A DNA stretch of 33,796 nucleotides, taken from an uncultured Caulobacterales bacterium (GTDB lineage: Bacteria > Pseudomonadota > Alphaproteobacteria > Caulobacterales > Caulobacteraceae). Shown here in pieces: positions 16,220-24,002 of the stretch (position 1 is the stretch's first letter; each line of letters begins with the position of its first letter). Made by a program: the position numbers and the translations under genes. The stretch is taken from contig CAIOJR010000161.1 in assembly GCA_903858685.1 (NCBI GenBank), positions 1 through 33,796 of the forward strand. Direction: 5' to 3'. The notes under the pieces are model-generated. The model saw only the letters and a program-made list of their open reading frames with translations, had not been told where the DNA came from and did not search any database.

Positions 16220-17233
16220 CTAGCCGCCGCAGGATCCCCGCACGATCAGGTTGGTGGGCACGCGCTCCGACCTGATCTCCTGACGCCCGTTGGCGTTCAG
16301 CAGCTTGGAAACGAGCAGGCGGCCAGCATGGGCGGTGTCCTGCGAAATTGTGGTGAGGGCGGGCGAACTGTAGCGCGCGAACGGCACATCGTCATAGCCC
16401 ACGACGGACACGTCCTGCGGCACGCGCAGCCCGGCGCGACCCAGCGCGCGGATCGCCCCCAGCGCGATCATGTCGCTGGCGGCCACAATGCCGTCAAAAG
16501 GCGTGCCGCTGGCCAGAAGGGCGTCGACCGAAGCTTCCGCCGATTCCAGCTCGAAATGGGCGGGAACGATCAGATCAGGGTCCTGAGCCATGCCCATCAC
16601 GTCCAGGCCGTGTCGATAGCCTCTCAGGCGCTGCATCACCTCTGGCGCTTCGGAATCTCCCAAAAAGACGATGCGCTTTCGGCCAAGCCGCGCCAGGTGC
16701 AGCGTCGCACGCTGGCCGCCGAGCAGATTGTCGCTGCCCACAGAGCAGTAGGATTGCTGAGGCAGTTGCGCGCCCCAGACCACAAAGCTCATCTCTGTCT
16801 CAGCCAGTCGGTTGAAAGCGTGGTGCAGAGAGCTTTGCCCCAGAAAGATCACCCCGTCGGCGCGGCTCGTCTTCATGATGACGGTCAGGTCTTCATAGTC
16901 GTTGGGCGCCACATGGCTGACCAGCACATCGCAGCCCCGTTCACGAGCGGCTTCGGCCACGCCGGCGAACAGCTCCAGAAAAAACGGGTCGGACAGCTTC
17001 ATGTCGCGACCCTGAGGGTGGGGCACGACAATGGCGATGGTGGCGTCAGCCCCGATGGGGCCCGCCGGCATGTATCTGCGGAACGGGTAGTCGTTCTCTC
17101 TGGCCAGTTGCCAGATCTTCTGCTTGGTCTTGGCGTTGACCGACGGACTGTCGTTCAGGGCCCGCGACACGGTCGAAATGGAGACGCCCGCCAGTTCGGC
17201 AAGATCCTCAAGGCGTGTGCTCCCCTTCGTCAT
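16220..17233 (-). CDS. LacI-family transcriptional repressor, probable maltodextrin regulator
   Basis: About 337 residues. The N-terminal helix-turn-helix TRLEDLAELAGVSISTVSRA (residues about 6-25) with NDSPSVNAKTKQKIWQLA is typical of the family. A periplasmic-binding-like effector domain follows, with GVIFLGQSSL, FVVWGAQLP, SVGSDNLLGGQRATLHLARL, VSVVGYDDVPFARYSSPAL and LIVRGSCGG. Start ATG 17233 begins exactly at the DNA-binding domain; an in-frame extension to 17350 would cross the operator-like site at 17276. The gene is divergent from the maltose-type MFS gene and convergent with the glucosidase, the usual place for a local regulator. The inducer is presumably maltose or a derived sugar; inferred. 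Operator-like sites before its own gene suggest autoregulation. Confidence 0.9.
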   Translation of the reverse strand: MTKGSTRLEDLAELAGVSISTVSRALNDSPSVNAKTKQKIWQLARENDYPFRRYMPAGPIGADATIAIVVPHPQGRDMKLSDPFFLELFAGVAEAARERGCDVLVSHVAPNDYEDLTVIMKTSRADGVIFLGQSSLHHAFNRLAETEMSFVVWGAQLPQQSYCSVGSDNLLGGQRATLHLARLGRKRIVFLGDSEAPEVMQRLRGYRHGLDVMGMAQDPDLIVPAHFELESAEASVDALLASGTPFDGIVAASDMIALGAIRALGRAGLRVPQDVSVVGYDDVPFARYSSPALTTISQDTAHAGRLLVSKLLNANGRQEIRSERVPTNLIVRGSCGG

Positions 17234-17272
17234 AGCGTAACGGATTCCATGTGCTTTTCGGTTCGGAGCGTA

Positions 17273-17302
17273 TTCGCAAAATTTGCTGAAAATCTTGCAA
17301 GG
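17273..17302. promoter_or_regulatory. Operator-like element D between lacI and MFS genes
   Basis: TTCGCAAAATTTGC reads GCAAATTTTGCGAA on the minus strand, matching 12 of 14 bases of GCAAAAATTGCGAA in elements A and B. Rightward, AAATTTGCTGAAAAT (from 17280) resembles the flank of element C2, and TTGCAAGG follows at 17295-17302. It sits 40 bp before the lacI start, so autoregulation and control of the MFS gene are likely. Inferred. Confidence 0.55.
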
Positions 17303-17465
17303 CCTCTTAATGCTGAAAAGCTGGGCGTCGTGGCAAGTCCAAAATGACACCCGGCGCCAGATTTTTCAGCACCCCTTCACCCCCTCTCTTGAGGCCCCAA
17401 AAGACCATCTGATCGACAACTGCGCGTCAAATACATCAAGACCATCAGGAAGAGAGACCCCAGGA

Positions 17466-18983
17466 ATGCAGAAGCCGAAATTGAACCTGACCCAGATCTG
17501 GAACATGTGTTTCGGATTTCTGGGCATCCAGATCGGCTTTGGCCTTCAGAACGCCAATACGAGCCGCATCTTCCAGACCCTGGGCGCGGATGTGGACAGC
17601 CTGCCGATCCTGTGGATCGCAGCGCCCGCCACGGGCCTTCTGGTCCAACCGATTATCGGACATCTGAGCGATAAGACCTGGGGTCGGCTGGGGCGTCGGC
17701 GGCCCTATTTCCTGTTTGGCGCGCTTCTGACGACCGCTGCCCTGGTGATCATGCCCAACGCTCCCATGCTTTGGATCGCGGCGGGAATGCTGTGGATGAT
17801 GGACGCGTCCATCAATGTCACCATGGAGCCGTTTCGCGCCTTTGTCGGCGACCTCCTGCCGGATGAGCAACGCACGACGGGCTTCGCCATGCAGACTTTT
17901 TTCATCGGGGTCGGCGCGGTCTTCGCCTCCGCCCTGCCCTGGATGCTGACCAACTGGCTGCATGTGGCCAATACTGCGCCTGTCGGGGTGGTCCCGCCCT
18001 CTGTGCGCATCGCCTTCTATGTCGGGGCGGCGGCGCTTCTGTCCACCGTGCTCTGGACGGTCTTCAGCACAAAGGAATATCCGCCCGAGAAGATCGCGGA
18101 GTTTAGCGCCAGCGAGCCGACGACCCATGCTGCCATGGACCGAACGGAGCGCAGCGCCGGCGCGCTGATCAAAGGCGGGGCGGCCTGCCTTCTTGCATCG
18201 GCTGTCGCGGCGGGCGCGGTCTTCGACCTGCACCTGAAGAATGAGCTCTATGTGCTGGCGGGCCTGATCGCCTTGTTTGGCCTGGCTCAGCTGGCCGCCA
18301 GCGCGCTTCGGGCCGCGGGACGGGGGACGCATGGACTGGTGGAGGTGACCGACGATCTGTTCGCCATGCCCGACGTCATGAAATCACTGGCCGTTGTGCA
18401 GTTCTTTTCATGGTTCGGACTGTTCGCCATGTGGATCTACACCACCTCAGCCGTGACCAGCAGTTTCTACGGAACGCATGACACCACGTCCAAGGCCTAT
18501 AATTCCGGTGCGGACTGGGTGGGCATTCTGTTTGGCGCCTATAACGCCGTCGCCGCCCTGGCCTCTTTTGGCCTGCCGGTGCTGGCGGCCAGGACCGGCC
18601 GAAGGGCCGCTCACGCCATTTCTCTGGCCCTTGGCGGTCTGGGCATGATGTCGTTTCTGGTGATCAAGGACCCGCAGATGCTGCTCCTGTCCATGGTCGG
18701 GGTCGGCGTCGCCTGGGCGTCGATCCTGTCTGCGCCCTACTCGATCCTGTCCGGCGCTGTGCCCGCGAGCAAGATGGGCGTCTATATGGGCATCTTCAAT
18801 GTGTTCATCGTGGCGCCCCAACTTCTGGCGGCCACGCTCCTGGGCCTCTTGCTGACCAGCCTGTTCTCTGGGCAGGCGATCTACGCCCTGTTGCTCGGCG
18901 GCGGCTCGCTCATGCTGGCGGCCCTGGCGGTTCTGGGCGTATCGGACCCGGCCGACCCGGTCGCGCGGCGCAAATCCGCCTGA
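17466..18983 (+). CDS. MFS maltose/maltooligosaccharide transporter
   Basis: About 505 residues with roughly twelve hydrophobic segments. The start region QIWNMCFGFLGIQIGFGLQN followed by NTSRIFQTLGADVDSLPILW is characteristic of the MalY-type maltose/maltooligosaccharide carriers (related to SLC45 and GPH symporters). The loop GHLSDKTWGRLGRRRPYFLF is the MFS loop 2-3 motif. A cytoplasmic linker near residues 210-235 separates the two halves. It carries sugar across the inner membrane, completing the chain from the TonB receptor to the cytoplasmic glucosidase. Start ATG 17466 matches the family N-terminus; a longer reading from 17283 would cover the operator-like site. Followed by a strong terminator at 19008. 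Confidence 0.9.
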   Translation: MQKPKLNLTQIWNMCFGFLGIQIGFGLQNANTSRIFQTLGADVDSLPILWIAAPATGLLVQPIIGHLSDKTWGRLGRRRPYFLFGALLTTAALVIMPNAPMLWIAAGMLWMMDASINVTMEPFRAFVGDLLPDEQRTTGFAMQTFFIGVGAVFASALPWMLTNWLHVANTAPVGVVPPSVRIAFYVGAAALLSTVLWTVFSTKEYPPEKIAEFSASEPTTHAAMDRTERSAGALIKGGAACLLASAVAAGAVFDLHLKNELYVLAGLIALFGLAQLAASALRAAGRGTHGLVEVTDDLFAMPDVMKSLAVVQFFSWFGLFAMWIYTTSAVTSSFYGTHDTTSKAYNSGADWVGILFGAYNAVAALASFGLPVLAARTGRRAAHAISLALGGLGMMSFLVIKDPQMLLLSMVGVGVAWASILSAPYSILSGAVPASKMGVYMGIFNVFIVAPQLLAATLLGLLLTSLFSGQAIYALLLGGGSLMLAALAVLGVSDPADPVARRKSA

Positions 18984-19007
18984 TCCGGGATCGGCGGCGG
19001 ACATGCA

Positions 19008-19039
19008 GAAAGGCCCGGGGCTTGCGCCCCGGGCCTTTC
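19008..19039. terminator. Strong bidirectional terminator between MFS and phasin genes
   Basis: GAAAGGCCCGGGGC at 19008-19021 and GCCCCGGGCCTTTC at 19026-19039 form a perfect 14-bp stem with a TTGC loop. A/T-rich ends on both sides suit the convergent MFS (+) and phasin (-) genes. Confidence 0.9.
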
Positions 19040-19064
19040 CAATTTCGCTTATCCAGTCTGAAGC

Positions 19065-19502
19065 TTAGCGCTTGGACTGAACCGATTCCACGAGGGTCGT
19101 GGCGCGCTCGTTGAGCGGCTTGATCGAGTCCTTCACAGCGGCCGAAACAATGGCCGAAGCGTTGTTCAGTTCCGCCACATAGGCTTCCAGAGCGCTCTTG
19201 GCGAAGGCGGTTTGAAGTTCAACCACTTCCTGCACGCTGCGGGCGCCGGTCAGAGCCTTGGCGGCAGTCGCCTGATCTTCAACGGCCTTCTTGGTGAAGG
19301 CGAGCGCGTTGGCGCCCAGGGCTTCAGCGCCCTTGGTCGCGGCGGTCACGCTGGCGATCAGCGCTTCCACGTTCTTCTTGGAGTGTGCGTTCAGGTCGTT
19401 CAGGGCGGCGAGGGACTTGTCCGTCGCGTCCTTGAAGGCCTGGTTTCCAGCGGCGGTGACTTGATCGACCGTCGCCCGGATTTGTTCGGCGCCATCAGCC
19501 AT
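19065..19502 (-). CDS. Phasin family protein (polyhydroxyalkanoate granule surface)
   Basis: About 145 residues, all predicted helical and Ala-rich, with ADGAEQIRATVDQVTAAGNQ at the start, KKNVEALIASVTAATKGAEA in the middle and VQEVVELQTAFAKSALEAYV later. The last segment is a hallmark of phasin_2 proteins, which coat polyhydroxybutyrate granules and control their number and size. ATG 19502 has AGGAGA seven bases upstream, an excellent site; the in-frame extension to 19775 is not supported. Monocistronic, with a terminator downstream. An inverted repeat at 19647-19670 suggests control by a PhaR-type repressor. The genes for polymer synthesis are not in this window. Confidence 0.88.
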   Translation of the reverse strand: MADGAEQIRATVDQVTAAGNQAFKDATDKSLAALNDLNAHSKKNVEALIASVTAATKGAEALGANALAFTKKAVEDQATAAKALTGARSVQEVVELQTAFAKSALEAYVAELNNASAIVSAAVKDSIKPLNERATTLVESVQSKR

Positions 19503-19642
19503 GGTGGTTCTCCTGAATACTGATTGGGTGGTCGGACGTGCAACCGTCCGGAAAATGCTTTTACTGTGCTTGGAGCTGGCCCTGCAGCCCCGTTGACGAG
19601 GCTGCTTATGCCAAACCGGCCGAGAGTCGTCAAGAAAAATGT

Positions 19643-19670
19643 TGCACTGCACAATGACATTTTTGTGCAG
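19643..19670. promoter_or_regulatory. Inverted repeat upstream of phasin, candidate PhaR operator
   Basis: CTGCACAA at 19647-19654 and TTGTGCAG at 19663-19670 are perfect inverted arms 8 bp apart. The left arm overlaps TGCACTGCA (19644-19652), a TGC-N3-GCA arrangement like those reported for PhaR binding in alphaproteobacteria. It lies about 145-170 bp before the phasin start. PhaR binding is inferred; no phaR gene is in the window. Confidence 0.5.
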
Positions 19671-19876
19671 CGCGTCATGGGCATGACGCTTGGACAAATC
19701 AGGGTTTTTTGGACGAATTCTCCCAAAACACGTGCGACTACGCGCCTCAGGCGCCACACTCGCCCAATTAGTCACTCATTGTTTACTTCGATGAAAGGAC
19801 CACTAAAGGATGGTAGGGCTTGCGCAGTGGCTTGGGGGTCGCTGCTTTTCAGAAGTCGATGTGAACGGAACGCCCC

Positions 19877-21364
19877 ATGTTCAATGCCAAACGTCTGTCT
19901 ACAGGCGTCATGACAGCCCTGATCGCCGCGCTAGCTTTCACGCTCGCTTCGGTCACGCCCGACGGGGCGCATGCCCAGGGCGGAGCGTCGCTGTTTCAGC
20001 ATGAGAAATATGCGGCGATCGTCGTCGATGCGAATACGGGTGAAGTTCTCTATTCGCGTCGCGCAGACGAGCAGCGCTATCCCGCCTCCATCACCAAGAT
20101 CATGACGCTCTATCTCACCTTCGAAGCGATCTCGACCGGCCGGATGGCTCTGACCGACCAGATCGCCATGACCCCGCACGCGGCCTCGCAGGCGCCGTCC
20201 AAGGTGGGACTGCGCCCCGGTCAAAGCCTGCCCGTGGATGAGGCGATCCGCGCCATCACCGTCATTTCCGCCAATGACATGGCTGTCGCCTTGGCCGAGC
20301 ATCTGGCCGGGTCAGAGGCGAAGTTCGCCGCCCTCATGACCCTCCGCGCCCAGGAACTGGGCATGACCAACACCCACTTCGTCAACGCCTCCGGTCTGCC
20401 CGATGCGCGTCAGGTGACCACGGCGCGTGACATCGCCATCCTGTCGCGGGCGGTGATGCGCGACTATCCGCAGTATTACGCCTATTTCGGCGTGAAGAGT
20501 TTTTCCTACCACGGTCGCGAAACCGCCAATCACAACCACCTCCTGCGGAAAATGCCGGGCGTGGACGGCATAAAGACCGGCTTCACCAATGCAGCGGGAT
20601 TTAATCTGGCGGCTTCGGCGGTGCGCAACAACAAGCGCCTGATCGCGGTCGTACTGGGCGGTTCATCCACCGCGGCGCGGGACGAGAATGTCGAAGACCT
20701 TCTCAATGGCGGATTTGAAGTCATGTCCAGGCGCGCCACGGGCCAGACAATCACCCTGGCTTCGACCCTGCACGAACCGGCTGACGCCGCTGGCGGGCCG
20801 ATCCAGCGTCCGCCCACGGAAATGGGATCCGGCGACCAGTCGGGCCTGAAGATTGTCGGCGGCGACAACAGCCCCCTGCCCGCCTCGCTCATGACCACGC
20901 CAACCATGAAGGTCGCTGAAAACGCCAGCCCGGCGCCCTGCAAGCCTGCCCATGGGCGCGGTCGGCGACATCATGCCGCGACGGGAGATTGCGCCGCTGC
21001 AACGCCGGTCGTGGCGGCGGGCGACTGCACCCCGCTCAAGGCCCGGCGTCACCACAGGGGCCACGCGACAGCCTGTGCGTCCGGCTCAAAGGGCCGGGAA
21101 GCCGCTGTGGCGAGCGCCGCCGCCAAGGGGAAATATATTGTTCAGGTCGGCTCCTTCCCGAGCCAGAACGAGGCCAAGGCCCACATGGCCCGGATCAACA
21201 ATCGATTCGCAGACTTGCTGACGGGCGGAATCGGCCGGGTCGAAAAGGCGGGTCGGGGCCACTTCCGCGCTCGCTACGCCGGTTTCACACAGTCAGACGC
21301 GAAGCAGGCCTGCAATACGCTGTCGGCCAAGGGCGAGCACTGCCTCGTGATCGCCGGATCCTGA
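19877..21364 (+). CDS. Serine-type D-Ala-D-Ala carboxypeptidase with C-terminal SPOR domain
   Basis: About 495 residues. A signal peptide (MTALIAALAFTLASV, ending near AHAQ) leads into a peptidase S11 domain with the three penicillin-binding motifs: SITK (Ser71-Lys74), SAN (131-133) and KTG (233-235). It trims the terminal D-Ala of peptidoglycan stem peptides in the periplasm. The last 75 or so residues, beginning KGKYIVQVGSFPSQNEAKAH, form a SPOR domain, which binds denuded septal glycan, so a role at the division site is likely. The linker (about residues 350-415) is oddly rich in His, Arg and Cys (GRGRRHH, GDC twice, ARRHHRGH). Start ATG 19877 is the natural beginning of the signal peptide. 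Convergent with the Hpt gene, 29 bp apart. Confidence 0.93.
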   Translation: MFNAKRLSTGVMTALIAALAFTLASVTPDGAHAQGGASLFQHEKYAAIVVDANTGEVLYSRRADEQRYPASITKIMTLYLTFEAISTGRMALTDQIAMTPHAASQAPSKVGLRPGQSLPVDEAIRAITVISANDMAVALAEHLAGSEAKFAALMTLRAQELGMTNTHFVNASGLPDARQVTTARDIAILSRAVMRDYPQYYAYFGVKSFSYHGRETANHNHLLRKMPGVDGIKTGFTNAAGFNLAASAVRNNKRLIAVVLGGSSTAARDENVEDLLNGGFEVMSRRATGQTITLASTLHEPADAAGGPIQRPPTEMGSGDQSGLKIVGGDNSPLPASLMTTPTMKVAENASPAPCKPAHGRGRRHHAATGDCAAATPVVAAGDCTPLKARRHHRGHATACASGSKGREAAVASAAAKGKYIVQVGSFPSQNEAKAHMARINNRFADLLTGGIGRVEKAGRGHFRARYAGFTQSDAKQACNTLSAKGEHCLVIAGS

Positions 21365-21393
21365 CTCGACGGACGGCGCCGCAAGGCGCTGGA

Positions 21394-21759
21394 TCAGCCC
21401 TTCAGGCCCTGCAATAGCTGCTCGTGCTTCCAGGCCGCAATGTCGCCCAGGACGGCGTTGAGGTTGGTCAGCACCTGGTCCATCAGCACAGCCCGCGTGG
21501 CGGGATGTGCAGCATTGAGTTCGGCGTCCGAGCACGCGCTCGCAAGTTCAGTGGCGCCGACGCCAAGGGCAGCCCCCTTCATCGTATGGGCGGCGTCGCG
21601 CCAGGCCTCATCCGGGGCGTCCAGACGAAACAGCTTCAGCCAGATCTCAGCCTGTTGCTCGAATATGTCCAGAACCTCGGCGACAATGCCCTGATCGTCT
21701 CCGACATAGCTATTCAGATAGGTGAAATTGACCGCCCCCGTCAGATCACGTCGCGCCAT
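21394..21759 (-). CDS. Hpt domain phosphotransfer protein
   Basis: About 121 residues forming a single histidine phosphotransfer domain. The phosphorylatable His is in DAAHTMKGAALGVGATELA. The rest (YLNSYVGDDQGIVAEVLDIF before it, and helical KHEQLLQGLKG at the end) fits a four-helix Hpt bundle. Hpt proteins relay phosphate between receiver domains. It is the last gene of the leftward chemotaxis cluster, 12 bp after the globin-coupled receptor, so it may connect that receptor's pathway with another response regulator. ATG 21759 has AGGGG eight bases upstream; GTG 21765 directly abuts that site and is less likely. Confidence 0.85.
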   Translation of the reverse strand: MARRDLTGAVNFTYLNSYVGDDQGIVAEVLDIFEQQAEIWLKLFRLDAPDEAWRDAAHTMKGAALGVGATELASACSDAELNAAHPATRAVLMDQVLTNLNAVLGDIAAWKHEQLLQGLKG

Positions 21760-21771
21760 AGGCACTTCCCC

Positions 21772-23367
21772 TTAAAAATCAGTCCATTCATGATCTGAAA
21801 CCGTTTCAGTCTGCGATCGGGACAGAGCGCCGCCGCCGGCGGCGCGCACCGGCCTCGTTGACGCGACAGCCCTTTGCCCTGGCCCGGCTTGCCACCGCGC
21901 AGAGACCTGCGGTCCGACATTAAACTGAGCCACGAGGCGCGCCAGTTCGTGCGTCTCGAGCGCCAGATTGCGGCTGGCGCCGGTGGACTGCTCCACCATC
22001 GCCGCATTTTTCTGCGTCACCACATCCATCTGATTCATGGCCGCATTCACATCATGCAACCTGCTCGACTGCTCCTGGGCCGAAGCCGCAATCATTGCGA
22101 CCAGATCCGCCACCTGCGCGACCTTGACGGCTATGCCTCCCAGGGCCTCGCCGGTCTCGCCCACCAGGCGGACGCCGGTCGACACCTCATCGCTGGAGGT
22201 GGAGATCAGCGACTTGATCTCTTTGGCGGCGTCGGCCGAGCGCTGGGCCAGTGCGCGCACCTCTGACGCCACAACCGCGAAACCCCGTCCGGCCTCACCC
22301 GCACGCGCCGCCTCGACTCCCGCATTCAGAGCCAGAAGATTGGTCTGGAACGCAATTTCGTCGATCACCCCAATGATCTGCGTGATCTGTCGGGCTGAGG
22401 TTTCGATCCGGCTCATCGCGGCGACCGCATCCGTCACCACAATGCCTGAACGTTCCGCATCCGTGCGCGCCGCCCGCACGGCGTGAGCCGCCGCCTGAGC
22501 GCCCTCGGATGTGCGCACAACGGTGGCGGTAATCTCGTCCAGCGCCGCCGCCGTCTGGGCGAGACTGGAGGCCTGCTGTTCCGTGCGTCGCGACAGGTCT
22601 TCCGCCGCTGAACCAATCTCCCCTGAACGCGTGTGGATCACGTGGGTGCTGGCGCAGACCTGAGCGATCGTGCCCTGTAGTCGGTCGACGGCAGCGTTGA
22701 AATTGCGACGGACAGGCTCATAGGTCGCTTCAAAATCTTCGTTGAGGCGAAAGGTCAGATCGCCGTCGCTGAGGTGCGACATGGCCGTCGTCAGACCTTC
22801 CACGACAATCTGCTGATCCTGCGCAATCCGGGCCTGTTCCGCCTCGAGTCGCACACGCTCCCGTTCGGACTCGTCGCGATACTCGGTCATGACAATGTCC
22901 ATATCGAGAAGCGCCGCCTTGATCACCGCCGCGATCCTGGCCTTGGCGTCCTGGGGCGAACCGACGCCGATCTTAATCCCCGCCATGCCCTTCGGCCAGA
23001 CATCATCCAGAATGGCGCCCACCAGGCGCTCGACGATCAACGAATAGCCGCCGATATAGTAGCGAGGCTCAAGGCCGATGCGCGCATGAACCCGGCCAAT
23101 AGCCTTCGTCGCCCTGACATAGTCGTCGGTGTAATCGGCCTCAGCCATAACAGACCAATGCCGCAGCTGGGCGGCATGAGCCTGACCAATATGGTCGTCA
23201 TTTTTGAAGTGACGGCGCGTTTCGGAATCGTGTCGCACCTGATTGTAAAATACGTCGAGCGCGCCCGGCAGCACCCTGGCCAGAAACGGCTTCATCTCTC
23301 TCAGCCTTGACCGGGTGGCGCGGTCCAGCTTCACAAAATCGAGGCGACTTTCGAGGTCTTCAGACAT
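21772..23367 (-). CDS. Soluble globin-coupled methyl-accepting chemotaxis receptor
   Basis: About 531 residues with no transmembrane segment. The N-terminal 160 residues are a protoglobin sensor: [18 protein letters not shown] holds the proximal haem His94, and LDVFYNQV offers Tyr41 at the usual distal O2-contacting position. A HAMP-like piece ([14 protein letters not shown]) precedes the signalling domain with [20 protein letters not shown] and [20 protein letters not shown], the tip that contacts CheA and CheW. The last five residues, EWTDF, match the xWxxF tether that CheR and sometimes CheB bind. It probably senses O2 or another haem ligand and feeds the adjacent Che proteins. A 217-bp AT-rich gap separates it from the upstream cluster genes, so it may have its own promoter. 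Confidence 0.92.
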   Translation of the reverse strand: MSEDLESRLDFVKLDRATRSRLREMKPFLARVLPGALDVFYNQVRHDSETRRHFKNDDHIGQAHAAQLRHWSVMAEADYTDDYVRATKAIGRVHARIGLEPRYYIGGYSLIVERLVGAILDDVWPKGMAGIKIGVGSPQDAKARIAAVIKAALLDMDIVMTEYRDESERERVRLEAEQARIAQDQQIVVEGLTTAMSHLSDGDLTFRLNEDFEATYEPVRRNFNAAVDRLQGTIAQVCASTHVIHTRSGEIGSAAEDLSRRTEQQASSLAQTAAALDEITATVVRTSEGAQAAAHAVRAARTDAERSGIVVTDAVAAMSRIETSARQITQIIGVIDEIAFQTNLLALNAGVEAARAGEAGRGFAVVASEVRALAQRSADAAKEIKSLISTSSDEVSTGVRLVGETGEALGGIAVKVAQVADLVAMIAASAQEQSSRLHDVNAAMNQMDVVTQKNAAMVEQSTGASRNLALETHELARLVAQFNVGPQVSARWQAGPGQRAVASTRPVRAAGGGALSRSQTETVSDHEWTDF

Positions 23368-23480
23368 GACGGCGCCTCACACGGGCTCGCATAGAAAAAA
23401 TCTACAACCTTAACTTAACTGGAAAATATTTCGACGTCGTTAATTTGGTTAATGGCGCTTATTTATGAGAAAATAGACAG

Positions 23481-23556
23481 TATTGAGATTATTTTAATTT
23501 CAATAAATGTCCCGGCATAGGCGACAGGCGCCGAAAACAGGAAACTATTGAGATTA
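23481..23556 (-). promoter_or_regulatory. AT-rich repeats in front of the chemoreceptor gene
   Basis: TATTGAGATTA occurs at 23481-23491 and again at 23546-23556. The first copy is also part of an inverted repeat, ATTGAGATT (23482-23490) and AATTTCAAT (23496-23504). The whole gap 23368-23584 is strikingly AT-rich compared with its surroundings, as expected for a promoter with regulator sites. The regulator is unknown. Confidence 0.4.
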
Positions 23557-23584
23557 ATGATTCAGACAGGCTGGTTTTCGTCCA

Positions 23585-24001
23585 TCAGAAGAAATCGCAG
23601 TCGCCAACCTCTTCCTTGGCGCTGTCCACGGCGCGACCGGACAGCTTTTGAGCAAGGCTCGCGAGCAAAACCATATTGGCGGCCTCCGCGGGATTGATGG
23701 ACCAGTCGGGTTGCACGGAAGGGGCCAGGGCTGACAGAAAGGTCTGCAGGGCCTGCAAGCGCTGAACAATGGCGTCCAAAGCCTGTCCCTGCTCCATGGC
23801 GCGTGAATCGATCATGGCCAATGGATCGGACAGGAGCGAGCCCACCAGGGTCTGAAGGTCATCCGCCGCCACCGCCAGGTCGGCGACTTCCGAGGCCACA
23901 GCCTGGACCACGGCGGCCATGTTGGTGTCGGCCATGACCGGCGGCGGCATGGGCGCGCGGTGCAGATCGGGTGGCGTTTGCCGGGAGGCGTGCATGGCCA
24001 T
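23585..24001 (-). CDS. Small helical protein after cheD, candidate CheT/CheU-like CheY phosphatase
   Basis: About 138 residues. After a Pro-rich start (residues 10-23) it is predicted to be nearly all helix. The stretch QALDAIVQRLQAL holds Asp76 and Gln80, the DxxxQ spacing of the catalytic helix in CheZ-type CheY phosphatases. The C-terminus, EEVGDCDFF, is acidic then aromatic, in the place where CheZ keeps its CheY-binding tail. The gene lies directly after cheD, as does cheT in Sinorhizobium and cheU in Caulobacter. ATG 24001 begins one base past the cheD stop, with GGAG ten bases upstream, so it is coupled to cheD. A longer frame to 24235 lies inside cheD and is a shadow. Function is inferred from motif and position; I cannot confirm homology. 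Confidence 0.7.
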   Translation of the reverse strand: MAMHASRQTPPDLHRAPMPPPVMADTNMAAVVQAVASEVADLAVAADDLQTLVGSLLSDPLAMIDSRAMEQGQALDAIVQRLQALQTFLSALAPSVQPDWSINPAEAANMVLLASLAQKLSGRAVDSAKEEVGDCDFF

Positions 24002-24002
24002 G

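Noticed and set aside
21375-21390. GGCGCC-GCAA-GGCGCT hairpin as a terminator between the carboxypeptidase and Hpt genes
   Set aside because: The stem is short, has a wobble pair and no T-tract follows on either strand.
23408-23455. TTAA-rich stretch as CtrA binding boxes
   Set aside because: The TTAA pairs are spaced by 1 or 5 bases, not the 7 of the CtrA consensus.
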